DNA of 64,000 bases from Vibrio coralliilyticus ATCC BAA-450. Lineage in GTDB: Bacteria; Pseudomonadota; Gammaproteobacteria; Enterobacterales; Vibrionaceae. Below are positions 35,913 to 44,041 of the stretch, piece after piece (position 1 is the first letter of the stretch; every line of letters begins with the position of its first letter). The notes under the pieces are model-generated. The model had not been told where the DNA came from and ran no database searches. It was given only the letters and a program-made list of their open reading frames with translations. Both the position numbers and the translations under genes were made by a program. The DNA is taken from NCBI RefSeq assembly GCF_000176135.1, contig NZ_ACZN01000017.1, positions 62,001-126,000 on the forward strand. Direction: 5' to 3'.

Positions 35913-38390
35913 TTACGCTCGCTCTCGCTGAGCGTATTTATCGCATAGCTGATTGAAGGTCAGGGGTTTATCGAAATAGTAGCCTTGAAGCACCTGGCAG
36001 CCCATTTGATTTAGCAACTCCGCCTGACGTTTGGTCTCCACCCCTTCTGCCACTACATTAAGCTGATTAGAGTGCCCCATCGCTATGATGGTATTAGCTA
36101 AGCTGTCCAAATAGTTATCATCGTTGATATCGCGGATGAACTGTCGATCAATTTTGATCTCCGATATTGGAAGTTCATTAACGTAACGGAGAGAACAATA
36201 ACCCGTCCCAAAATCATCAAGAGAAACACCAAACCCTTCCGCACTCAGGTTCGTTAATATGTTTTTGACTCTGTCCGTATCTTCAATGACAACATTCTCT
36301 GTAATTTCAAAAATAACCAGATGATTGTTCAACTCGTTTGAATTGAGAATGTCTTTGGCTTTTGATTCAAAATCTTTATGAAGAAGCTGCAGTGGAGAGA
36401 TATTAATCGCAACGCCAACTTGGCTTTGATTCAATCGATTGAACAAGACGATATCTTTACAGGCCTGCTTCATCACAAAGTCGCCAATCTCGATAATCAA
36501 TCCCGTTTTTTCAGCGACATCTATAAACTGGTCCGGAGAAACATAACCAAATTCCGGTGAATGCCAACGACATAATGCCTCAACTCCAATGATCTCGCCG
36601 TTAGCAGCATTAATTTTAGGTTGGTAATGAACGCTGATTTCTTCTCTCGCCAAAGCAAAACTTAACTGCTCTTCTAGCGCAAACTGATATTCCAATATGT
36701 CGCTGATTCCTTTAGTGAAAAGCTGAATTTGACCTTTTGTTTTTTCTTTGGAAGTGTAAAGAGCAACATCAGAGTGAGATAACAATTCGGAAGAATTGGC
36801 GCCATGCTCAGGAAAAATTGCGATACCAATACTGCAGCTGGTGGATAACTGAATACCATGAAATAGAATAGGAACGGCTATAGCCTCTTGAATCCTTTCA
36901 GCTCTGAGATTTGCTTCTTCCACTTCAACAATAGGAAAACCAAAAACAAACTCGTCCCCACCAAAGCGAACCAATATCTCATCATCACGTTTGAGTTTCG
37001 AGAATGTCGCACTCACAGCTTTAAGCAACTCATCTCCAGCGTGGTGACCATATTTATCATTGATCCTTTTAAAGTCATCCAAATCAACGAATAAGACTGC
37101 GTATTTCGACTTATCTGTTTTGCATTTCTCGATGCAGCTGTCCAATTGCGCGTCCAGTCGGCTACGGTTAGGAATACCTGTCAACGAATCGATGTGGGCC
37201 AACCTTTCCAATTGCATGCTGCTTATCTCAAGCTGCTTAATATCCTCTTCGATTCTTTGCTGATAGTCATCAAAGCGCCTTTTGACCAATTTGCTGGCCC
37301 AAAACGACAAAGTGACAAGAAGCGACATTAATCCAACTAGAATAAGAATCACGCGAAGGAGGTCTTCTGAATGGGCTTGTTTTAGCTTAACCACTTGCGG
37401 ACTCAAAACGCGTTCAACATGCTCAGTAAAAAAACCCGTTCCAATAATCCATCCCCATTCCGGTAATACCTGAACATAACTAACTTTATTTGAATTGAAG
37501 ATGCCTTCTGGGGTATAGGGGCTTTGGTATTCCACAAATCCTGACAAGTTGCCATTTAATGTTGTTCTAATTGTTTCAAGGAGTTCAGGCTCAGGATCTC
37601 CAATTCGGTCAGGGTCTTTATGCGCTAGTGTCACGCCTTTCATATCCATTACAAATACGTAGTTATCTTCTCCAAATCTTAATGCTGTCAGCCATTCTAG
37701 GAGCCTAAGCTTTATCTCATCCTCGACGTCAGAAACGTACTCACCAGTCCCGATAAACCAGTCAAAAGGTTCAAATTCCTTACCAAATCCAATCTTTTCA
37801 AACTCAACATCACCTTGTCCGGGTTTCTTATACCACCATTGGTAAAAGGCTTCGCCATTAGTTGATTGTCGGATGAGATCGATATGTTCTTTTAATATCA
37901 ATGTTCCCTTGCTGTCTTTAGCGTCGATTTTGGACGTTCCTTCAATATGAGGAAGCAATCCATGCATAACGCTCGTACCTTCCATAGAAAATATAAAGAA
38001 GTAGCCACGACCTTCATTAAACCTCACATCTCTCAATGCTTCAGATATTAAGGATTGAAGTTCTTCTTCTGCGTAATTGGGAAAAGAGCGATACAAACCG
38101 CTGGCGATGCCATGCGCTTCATAAATTCGCTCTCGAATATCGGATTTTAATACATCGACTGCTTGAGAGGCTTCGAAAAGCAAATGTTGATGGATATTTT
38201 GCAATTGGCGTTTTGATTGATCGCGCTGGCTCTCTATAAAGTCTTGTCGAAAGCCATCCAACAACGCATCAATTTTTCTTTGTTCCTCTCCGACAAAAAT
38301 CAAAGTTATGGCTAACATTACCGTCATAGTGAGTGTCACCGGTAATATTTTTATACTTCGTAACAGCCATAATTCTGAATCATTTGTCAT
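35913..38390 (-). CDS. Cache-GGDEF-EAL cyclic-di-GMP signalling protein
   Basis: About 825 residues. Membrane segments flank a large periplasmic Cache region (GRGYFFIFSMEGTSVMHGLL, FEPFDWFIGTGEYVSDVEDE, and a second copy GWIIGTGFFTEHV). The GGDEF motif is VRFGGDEFVFGF near residue 475, and the EAL motif VEALCRW near residue 603, with DDFGTGYCSL and KIDRQF intact. The inhibitory site reads RDDE rather than RxxD. Both catalytic sites look functional, so it may make or degrade c-di-GMP. The ATG at 38390 is preferred over an upstream TTG. It lies downstream of the solute-binding protein gene. Confidence 0.92.
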   Translation of the reverse strand: MTNDSELWLLRSIKILPVTLTMTVMLAITLIFVGEEQRKIDALLDGFRQDFIESQRDQSKRQLQNIHQHLLFEASQAVDVLKSDIRERIYEAHGIASGLYRSFPNYAEEELQSLISEALRDVRFNEGRGYFFIFSMEGTSVMHGLLPHIEGTSKIDAKDSKGTLILKEHIDLIRQSTNGEAFYQWWYKKPGQGDVEFEKIGFGKEFEPFDWFIGTGEYVSDVEDEIKLRLLEWLTALRFGEDNYVFVMDMKGVTLAHKDPDRIGDPEPELLETIRTTLNGNLSGFVEYQSPYTPEGIFNSNKVSYVQVLPEWGWIIGTGFFTEHVERVLSPQVVKLKQAHSEDLLRVILILVGLMSLLVTLSFWASKLVKRRFDDYQQRIEEDIKQLEISSMQLERLAHIDSLTGIPNRSRLDAQLDSCIEKCKTDKSKYAVLFVDLDDFKRINDKYGHHAGDELLKAVSATFSKLKRDDEILVRFGGDEFVFGFPIVEVEEANLRAERIQEAIAVPILFHGIQLSTSCSIGIAIFPEHGANSSELLSHSDVALYTSKEKTKGQIQLFTKGISDILEYQFALEEQLSFALAREEISVHYQPKINAANGEIIGVEALCRWHSPEFGYVSPDQFIDVAEKTGLIIEIGDFVMKQACKDIVLFNRLNQSQVGVAINISPLQLLHKDFESKAKDILNSNELNNHLVIFEITENVVIEDTDRVKNILTNLSAEGFGVSLDDFGTGYCSLRYVNELPISEIKIDRQFIRDINDDNYLDSLANTIIAMGHSNQLNVVAEGVETKRQAELLNQMGCQVLQGYYFDKPLTFNQLCDKYAQRERA

Positions 38391-38465
38391 AGACGAGCCC
38401 TGTAACCATAACCACAACCCTCTAATTATAGCTTTTGATTGTTAAGAGCTTTTCGTAATACAAGG

Positions 38466-39257
38466 TCACTTGTCGCCCGGTATCGCATATTTGAGCTTTC
38501 CTTCACTCTTAAGCATTTCAAAATACTTCCCAGACTCTCTCATTTTTTCAAAACCTCGCTCACATTGATTAAGAATCTCCTGTGCATTGGGAAAAGAGCG
38601 GGAAACCATGAGATGAAGCGAAGTTCCGGGAAATGGGTCGGGTAAGATACCGAAGAGATGCTGTGAATCTGGAAAAAGTTTAGCAATCCATTTCCAACCA
38701 GATTCTGGATCAGCTGGGAGATAATCAATTCGGCCTTTTTGTAACATTTGAAATGCTTTTTCTTCTGTTTGAGCTAGCACATACTCGTGCCCCTGCTCAT
38801 CAAATTTTTCTTTAATGTAATAACCGAGATAAGTACCGATACGGTAGGACATTAGTTCTCCAAGACTGACAGAGTCAACCTTAGGAACAAGTGGTCGATA
38901 ATAAAAAATTCTAGGCGGGTTTGCCGATTGAGTTATTGAAACAGAGAAGTCAGCAAATTCCTTTCTCGTTTTTGTGACAGCATAAGGAAAAGCGGCGAAA
39001 GCAGAGCCATGTTTCACCATAGTTTCAGCCCTTAACCAAGGGACATACGCTACTTCAATGTTCGTCTCCTCGCTTTGGCACATTTCAATAACGAGATCGA
39101 CAAAAAAACCTTTACCTTCTTCTTTTGATGCATCTAAAACATATGGAGGCCAAACATCAGTAACAAAAGTTACCGTCTTCGCATATGTTTGACTGGTAAA
39201 AAATGCGAGCAGTACAAATAGACTTGGCAATTTAATTGCGTCTCTTAAAGTGCCCAT
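38466..39257 (-). CDS. Periplasmic amino-acid-type solute-binding protein
   Basis: 263 residues with a signal peptide (residues 1-26, ending TYA) and the SBP family 3 fold (VTFVTDVWPPYVLDASKEEG, GKGFFVDLVIEMC, QMLQKGRIDYLPADPESGW). No ABC permease or ATPase is nearby. It is the first gene of a two-gene unit with the Cache-GGDEF-EAL protein, 75 bases downstream. This suggests the binding protein presents a ligand to the signalling enzyme rather than to a transporter. Confidence 0.85.
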   Translation of the reverse strand: MGTLRDAIKLPSLFVLLAFFTSQTYAKTVTFVTDVWPPYVLDASKEEGKGFFVDLVIEMCQSEETNIEVAYVPWLRAETMVKHGSAFAAFPYAVTKTRKEFADFSVSITQSANPPRIFYYRPLVPKVDSVSLGELMSYRIGTYLGYYIKEKFDEQGHEYVLAQTEEKAFQMLQKGRIDYLPADPESGWKWIAKLFPDSQHLFGILPDPFPGTSLHLMVSRSFPNAQEILNQCERGFEKMRESGKYFEMLKSEGKLKYAIPGDK

Positions 39258-39320
39258 ATTAATGCCCTGCTAACAAAACCATTAATATGCTTCTAGTACA
39301 AAAGTGATAACACTTCAAGC

Positions 39321-39333
39321 GTGACAGCGTCAC
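39321..39333. promoter_or_regulatory. Palindrome GTGACAGCGTCAC, candidate operator
   Basis: A variant of the 13-base palindrome at 8735 and 25140 (11 of 13 identical). It lies 63 bases upstream of the solute-binding protein gene. Confidence 0.4.
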
Positions 39334-39350
39334 ATTAAATCGGGTAATCT

Positions 39351-40049
39351 CTATTCAATTTTTCCTGCTACAGTCTGAATTCTCTCAAAACTGCCTGGTT
39401 TTGTTACCCAAGCAACCACAGCATCAATGTCATTCAGTTCATTCGTCAATTCAAAATGCCAAGTTCCAGTCGTGGAGCGACTTTGCTGACGTTCCTTAGC
39501 GATAAAATCGTGTTCAAGTGACTTCCCTCTGTTTTCTCCGGCCTTCACTATGGTGGTTCGATTGTTAGCAAGAAACACAATCGTCGCGTCGAGATGTCCA
39601 GATTTGTCGAAGTTAAGAATGAATTTATTTCCTTTGCGACTAAGTGTCAGTCTCTCTGCGTTTCTAGGCTCTAAAGCTGGTAGCTCGCGGTTAACCCAAT
39701 TGAAGAAGCCGCGCCATTCTTTACCATCAACAATAAATCCTGGCGTATAGACGCTACCCACGACATCATATGCACGATAAAGACGCTGAAGTTGGGAGTA
39801 TTCAGGTTTAGCAAAGTCGTCTTGCCAGCCAAGGTAATCCCAATAATCGACGTGATAAGCCACTGGGATAATTTCCTTCCATAGTCGATCACTTTCTTCA
39901 AACGTCGATAAATACTTGTCCGCAGGTGGGCAACTGGAACACCCTTCTGACGTAAATAACTCTATAACTTGAGCAGGTTGACCTTCGTGTGACCAGATTT
40001 GTCCACTAGAGAGGGTTGAGGCGACGGATATCGCTAATAATGTGTTCAT
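39351..40049 (-). CDS. DUF1223 secreted thioredoxin-like protein
   Basis: 232 residues with a signal-like N terminus, then VIELFTSEGCSSCPPADKYL, the CxxC motif of the DUF1223 family. Further conserved parts are AYHVDYWDYLGWQDDF and YTPGFIVDGKEWRGF. The fold is thioredoxin-like; exported redox or chaperone-like roles are assumed but unproven. Monocistronic. Confidence 0.9.
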   Translation of the reverse strand: MNTLLAISVASTLSSGQIWSHEGQPAQVIELFTSEGCSSCPPADKYLSTFEESDRLWKEIIPVAYHVDYWDYLGWQDDFAKPEYSQLQRLYRAYDVVGSVYTPGFIVDGKEWRGFFNWVNRELPALEPRNAERLTLSRKGNKFILNFDKSGHLDATIVFLANNRTTIVKAGENRGKSLEHDFIAKERQQSRSTTGTWHFELTNELNDIDAVVAWVTKPGSFERIQTVAGKIE

Positions 40050-40116
40050 AGACAGATCCTCTGATGTACTACTGACTATGACCGACCTAATGCTGACTCT
40101 ATTTCATTAAAATAAA

Positions 40117-40149
40117 ACAAAAAAAGCGCCAGCATTTCTGCTGGCGCTT
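40117..40149 (-). terminator. Strong terminator before DUF1223 region (minus strand)
   Basis: On the minus strand AAGCGCCAGCA pairs with TGCTGGCGCTT around GAAA, followed by TTTTTG. It ends the small gene at 40173-40361. Confidence 0.9.
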
Positions 40150-40172
40150 AACAGTCTGTAAATGTACGTCTA

Positions 40173-40361
40173 TTAGCGATATAGACCGATATCCTTTTGG
40201 ATGTGACCAGACATGTCACTTGCGTAGTAAGCGCGAGGTGTATTGTCTGTGAAAAGAATATCTAGTAGGTGTGCAATCAATCCTTTGAAAGTAACCGAGT
40301 AGGTTTTTTTGTCCATAGAGATTGGAGCGTTGATAGTTCCGATGTGCATTGCCTGTGCCAT
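40173..40361 (-). CDS. Small protein of unknown function, 62 residues
   Basis: A 62-residue protein beginning MAQAMHIGTINAPISMDKK and ending HIQKDIGLYR. The ATG has GAGG at correct spacing and a strong terminator follows, so it is a real gene. The C-terminal DIGLYR recalls the DIGLxR end of DUF1127 proteins, but the usual Arg-rich stretch is missing. Function unknown. Confidence 0.7.
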   Translation of the reverse strand: MAQAMHIGTINAPISMDKKTYSVTFKGLIAHLLDILFTDNTPRAYYASDMSGHIQKDIGLYR

Positions 40362-40647
40362 GATTGCCTCTCTATAAATCGTGTAATTCGTTTCGTTGAG
40401 GGGATATTAAGCAATAAATTACTGTTCAAAAAATGACAAATTTTGCTTTTTGGCATTAGTTTTTCTAATAAAACAAACCATTAACATGACGATTTAAAAA
40501 AAATGCAACCAAAGCTAGATATAGTGCTTATTTATCCACTTTGATTGCATTTACTATTTATTGACCACTCAGAAATACGCCTCAAGTCACAAATATTTTA
40601 CAACCTTACACATATTCAAGCTGGTAATTTGTCTCGATTAAATTAGT

Positions 40648-41607
40648 TTATTTATCGATACTTACTTCAACTTCTGATACCAATCTCTTTTGTTTGACCA
40701 CCGATGCCACAACTGCAATAGACATAGTAATCAGTAATACAGCTAATGACAGCGGAGTGGGTATCTCCCAAGGTGACCCAACTAGCATCATCTTAATGCC
40801 AATGAAAATCATGATGAAGGACAATGCTGGTTTAAGGTAGATAAACTTATCCATCATGCCTTGGAGAACAAAGTACAAAGAGCGAAGGCCCAGCAAGGCG
40901 AATACGTTCGCCGCAAGTACAAGAAACGGCTCTTGCGTAACAGCAAAGATGGCAGGAATGGAATCAAGTGCAAACATGACATCCATAAATGCAATCACAC
41001 CAATTACAATCGCCATCGGTGTTAACACTCGTTTGCCCTGCTCCACAACCATCAGTGCGTTACCACGAAAATCATCCGTTACGTTCGCCCACTTCCTTAT
41101 TAGCTTTTCAGGCAAGGGATTCACCTCATCTTCTCCTTTATCCCTTGCCAACTGTACGCCCGTCCAAATGAGGAACAGAGCAAAGACATAAAGAATCCAA
41201 TGGTACTGAGCAAGCAATTGAGCACCCACTGCAATCATGATGGCACGCAAGACAAGCGCACCAATCACACCCCAGAGTAATGCTCGTGGACGTAAGTGTT
41301 CTGGTACTAAGTACTGATGGAAGATGATGGCAAACACGAACAAGTTATCAACGCTCAGTGACTTTTCTAGCAGATAGCCGGTTATGAATGATATGGTCGC
41401 TTTTTCAGCGCTGTAATTGCTTGCTGGGGCATAGATATCCCAAAAGAAATAAATGCTGGCAGCGAAGATGAACGCGATCAAAAACCAAAATAGGCTCCAC
41501 ACTGCCGCTTTCTTGATACTAATTTTGCCGCCACGGGTTTGCCATATATCTAAAGCCACCATAGATAGCGTTAGCAAACCAAAACCGAGATAAGTAGATA
41601 GGGTCAT
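40648..41607 (-). CDS. TerC/Alx-family membrane protein
   Basis: 319 residues with eight or so hydrophobic segments and the TerC signatures SLSVDNLFVFAIIF and FALDSIPAIFAVTQEPF. Relatives (Alx, TerC) export manganese or respond to alkaline pH. The ATG at 41607 has a textbook AGGAGG. Upstream is a yybP-ykoY riboswitch, which in known cases is controlled by Mn2+, supporting a manganese role. Confidence 0.92.
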   Translation of the reverse strand: MTLSTYLGFGLLTLSMVALDIWQTRGGKISIKKAAVWSLFWFLIAFIFAASIYFFWDIYAPASNYSAEKATISFITGYLLEKSLSVDNLFVFAIIFHQYLVPEHLRPRALLWGVIGALVLRAIMIAVGAQLLAQYHWILYVFALFLIWTGVQLARDKGEDEVNPLPEKLIRKWANVTDDFRGNALMVVEQGKRVLTPMAIVIGVIAFMDVMFALDSIPAIFAVTQEPFLVLAANVFALLGLRSLYFVLQGMMDKFIYLKPALSFIMIFIGIKMMLVGSPWEIPTPLSLAVLLITMSIAVVASVVKQKRLVSEVEVSIDK

Positions 41608-41703
41608 TGTTCCTCCTGAGCGGAGGGATCTGAACATTTTTTGACGATCCCACCGCAAACAAACCAATCCAATGTGTAATTACATTGGTAACTTGATTGC
41701 GTT

Positions 41704-41809
41704 GGTCTCGTCGAAATGTGTGCCGCGTAAAGACGACAACATTTATACTTACCGGATAGAACTGAGTCTAACGAGATGACGATAAGTAAACTAGAGGCGA
41801 CTACTCCCC
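41704..41809 (-). promoter_or_regulatory. yybP-ykoY (Mn2+) riboswitch in the TerC-family leader
   Basis: Reading the minus strand, the leader begins GGGGAGTAG (41801-41809), the hallmark of the yybP-ykoY motif. It contains TATCCGGTAAG further on and closes with CGAGACCAACGC near 41704, matching the characteristic GCGAGACC end. A hairpin (CCAATGT/ACATTGG) follows before the ATG at 41607 and may be the expression platform. Known members sense manganese. Confidence 0.8.
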
Positions 41810-41863
41810 AAACAGATCGGATTGTATTCTGGTGTTTGGAGCACGTCTATAACTAAAATCAAA

Positions 41864-41890
41864 AAAAGGAGCCGACTTGGCTCCTTTTTT
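41864..41890. terminator. Bidirectional terminator beside the riboswitch
   Basis: AAAAGGAGCC pairs with GGCTCCTTTT around GACTT, with A and T tracts on both sides. On the minus strand it ends the 31-residue gene; it lies 54 bases upstream of the riboswitch. Confidence 0.85.
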
Positions 41891-41917
41891 ACATTAAGCG
41901 GAAAATTTACCGCCAGG

Positions 41918-42013
41918 TTATACTCCCCCAACAGGGATAAAGTATACCAGTGCAGACCAAACGCCTACCCAGCTAATCACGACAGCAACGTCGATCCAGT
42001 CTCTACTCCACAT
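41918..42013 (-). CDS. Small hydrophobic membrane peptide, 31 residues
   Basis: An ATG at 42013 on the minus strand, preceded by GGGGGA at 4-base spacing, encodes MWSRDWIDVAVVISWVGV followed by WSALVYFIPVGGV. It is a single hydrophobic helix with a charged start. A terminator follows 28 bases after the stop. An in-frame ATG eight codons upstream would give MNVTLGES-. The peptide matches no family I recall. Confidence 0.6.
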   Translation of the reverse strand: MWSRDWIDVAVVISWVGVWSALVYFIPVGGV

Positions 42014-42062
42014 AGATTCCCCCAGAGTAACATTCATTTACTCAATTAACTCGGGGAATAAA

Positions 42063-43808
42063 TTAGCAACCTTTATGCCACCACGTTTGCACGCACTGCT
42101 GTGGTCTATTCAAAGTATCGGGCAAGTCTGTCAGCAACTCGATAAAACAGTCGGCCATGGATGTCGTTGTAACAACGCCTTCATCTAGCATGTTCAGCAT
42201 CGCCTCATACCCTTCTTTCCCTTTCATGGTATAGGCTGACGACGTCCCAACATAGTACTTTTCATCATCGACTTTTTGCCAACCAACATCAGAATTAAAG
42301 ATTTCCAGACCAAGGATCCGGCTACCGATTGGCGCTTCAGGCGCGTATTCAAAGTTCAAGTTAAATGTATATGGATAGGAACCATCGCCAGTCCCTACTA
42401 CGCCATTATTAGTGGCATTGTTGATTGCCCCTTCGAGTGCAGCGGCAATGTCCTTCCCTTTGAGTTGGTAAACACCAATCGGTACGGCAAACGGCAATAG
42501 TTTTCCAGCAATGTCAGCAACGGAAACATTTCCGACATTGAGTGAGTTTCGAACACCACCAGCGTTATGAATAGCAAACTCAGCATTGTGACCAAGCTTT
42601 TTCATAGAGTGAACAAAAGATTCCGCTACTAATGGCGCTAACTCACTGGCTCCTACCTCATCAGGGATTCGGACATGTCTCAGTGACTTGTTAGCGTGTG
42701 CGATTACGTTACGTTGTAGCGTTCTAACGCGAGAAACATACTTTTCATTGAGTAAAGTCTGTACTTCTTTGTCTTTCTTACACACTAGAACGTTCGGGTG
42801 GTTATCAATAAACTGACGAGCGGTGTGATAAGGCAGCTCATTAGTTGTTTCACTCATACTAGCATCTAGGAACACCCTTCGGCCTAGCAAGAGCTCATTC
42901 TTTCCGTTGAACTTAACGGTCTCACCTTGCTCGTTAAAATCGATGTCACAATGGCCCATGCTTAACGCGTGGTATCCCGCCTGTACAACATGAGTCCCAT
43001 TGACTTTGATGCCGTAATCATCATCTTTTTTAAGTCCGAGATCACTGAAATCACCTTGTAAACGGTGGCTATGACCACCAACAATGACACTGATTCCATC
43101 CACTTTTGCCGCCATATCTAGGTCAGCATCGTAGCCCATGTGGCTCAATAGAATGATTTTATTGATACCTTGCTTTCGAATCTGCTCTACCGTGCGAGTT
43201 GCTGTTTCTATCGCATTTACGAACGGCGTATCTAGGTCTGGGTTTGAAATGTCTGCCATTTTATCCAGTGCCAAGGAAAAGATAGCGATGGGTTCACCGT
43301 CTACCTCTTTTACTATCCACTGAGCGGACTGAGTGTCAGGGACATAAGAATGGACACGCGGCTTATCTCTTAAAGTCAGTTCTTTATCCTGACTTTCTTT
43401 CGATAGGTCCCAGTTGCCGGCAAGCAAAGGGAATTCAATTTGTTCTACAAATTTCGCAACAGGCAGGTTACCCATATCCAATTCATGGTTACCTAAGGCC
43501 ATCGCATCTATATTGAGCGCATTGAGCATGGTCGCGTTCGCTTCCCCCTTAAACAGGGAGAAATACAAAGTGCCCTGAAAACAATCTCCTGCGTGGAGGA
43601 ACACCATTTGGCGATTGTCAGATAGTGATTCTTCGAGCTGTTTTTTACGTGTCGCTATACGCGCAAAGCCCCCAGCACTCACATACGGAGTAAGGGTTTC
43701 GCCTTCTACATTAATCGTAAGCTGTAGCGACGTTGGTTCAAAATAAGAATGGGTATCGTTAATGTGCGCAAGCCTAATCTTAGCCGCTTTATTGTTTTTA
43801 TATTTCAT
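42063..43808 (-). CDS. 5'-nucleotidase / metallophosphatase, no signal peptide
   Basis: 581 residues with the two-domain UshA-like layout: the metallophosphoesterase domain (RLAHINDTHSYFEP, LHAGDCFQGTLYFS, ALGNHELDMG, VIVGGHSHRL) and a C-terminal nucleotidase domain (HNAGGVRNSLNVGN, VGTSSAYTMKGKEG). The absence of a signal peptide suggests cytoplasmic action on nucleotides or other phosphomonoesters. The ATG at 43808 has GAGAAG upstream; a longer ATG at 43823 has none. Confidence 0.88.
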   Translation of the reverse strand: MKYKNNKAAKIRLAHINDTHSYFEPTSLQLTINVEGETLTPYVSAGGFARIATRKKQLEESLSDNRQMVFLHAGDCFQGTLYFSLFKGEANATMLNALNIDAMALGNHELDMGNLPVAKFVEQIEFPLLAGNWDLSKESQDKELTLRDKPRVHSYVPDTQSAQWIVKEVDGEPIAIFSLALDKMADISNPDLDTPFVNAIETATRTVEQIRKQGINKIILLSHMGYDADLDMAAKVDGISVIVGGHSHRLQGDFSDLGLKKDDDYGIKVNGTHVVQAGYHALSMGHCDIDFNEQGETVKFNGKNELLLGRRVFLDASMSETTNELPYHTARQFIDNHPNVLVCKKDKEVQTLLNEKYVSRVRTLQRNVIAHANKSLRHVRIPDEVGASELAPLVAESFVHSMKKLGHNAEFAIHNAGGVRNSLNVGNVSVADIAGKLLPFAVPIGVYQLKGKDIAAALEGAINNATNNGVVGTGDGSYPYTFNLNFEYAPEAPIGSRILGLEIFNSDVGWQKVDDEKYYVGTSSAYTMKGKEGYEAMLNMLDEGVVTTTSMADCFIELLTDLPDTLNRPQQCVQTWWHKGC

Positions 43809-44041
43809 ATTTTCTTCTCTCATATTCGGCTACATCGTATCCCATCCTTTATGACAAATTCATTAACTTTCACACTTTTATTGCATACGTCGTTCTTTAT
43901 ACATTGACTAAGTTGAGCAAGATCGCTTGTTGTTGATAATAGATTACACCGAGCAAGCACAAACTTTGTGAGGTAAGCTTCTGCTTATTAGAGGTTTTTC
44001 TATTATGCTTTAGGTAACAATAGCTCAAACGGAGTCACTTC

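Noticed and set aside
41822..42049. A plus-strand reading frame of 75 codons
   Set aside because: It runs antisense through the terminator and the 31-residue gene, has no ribosome binding site and no sensible protein.
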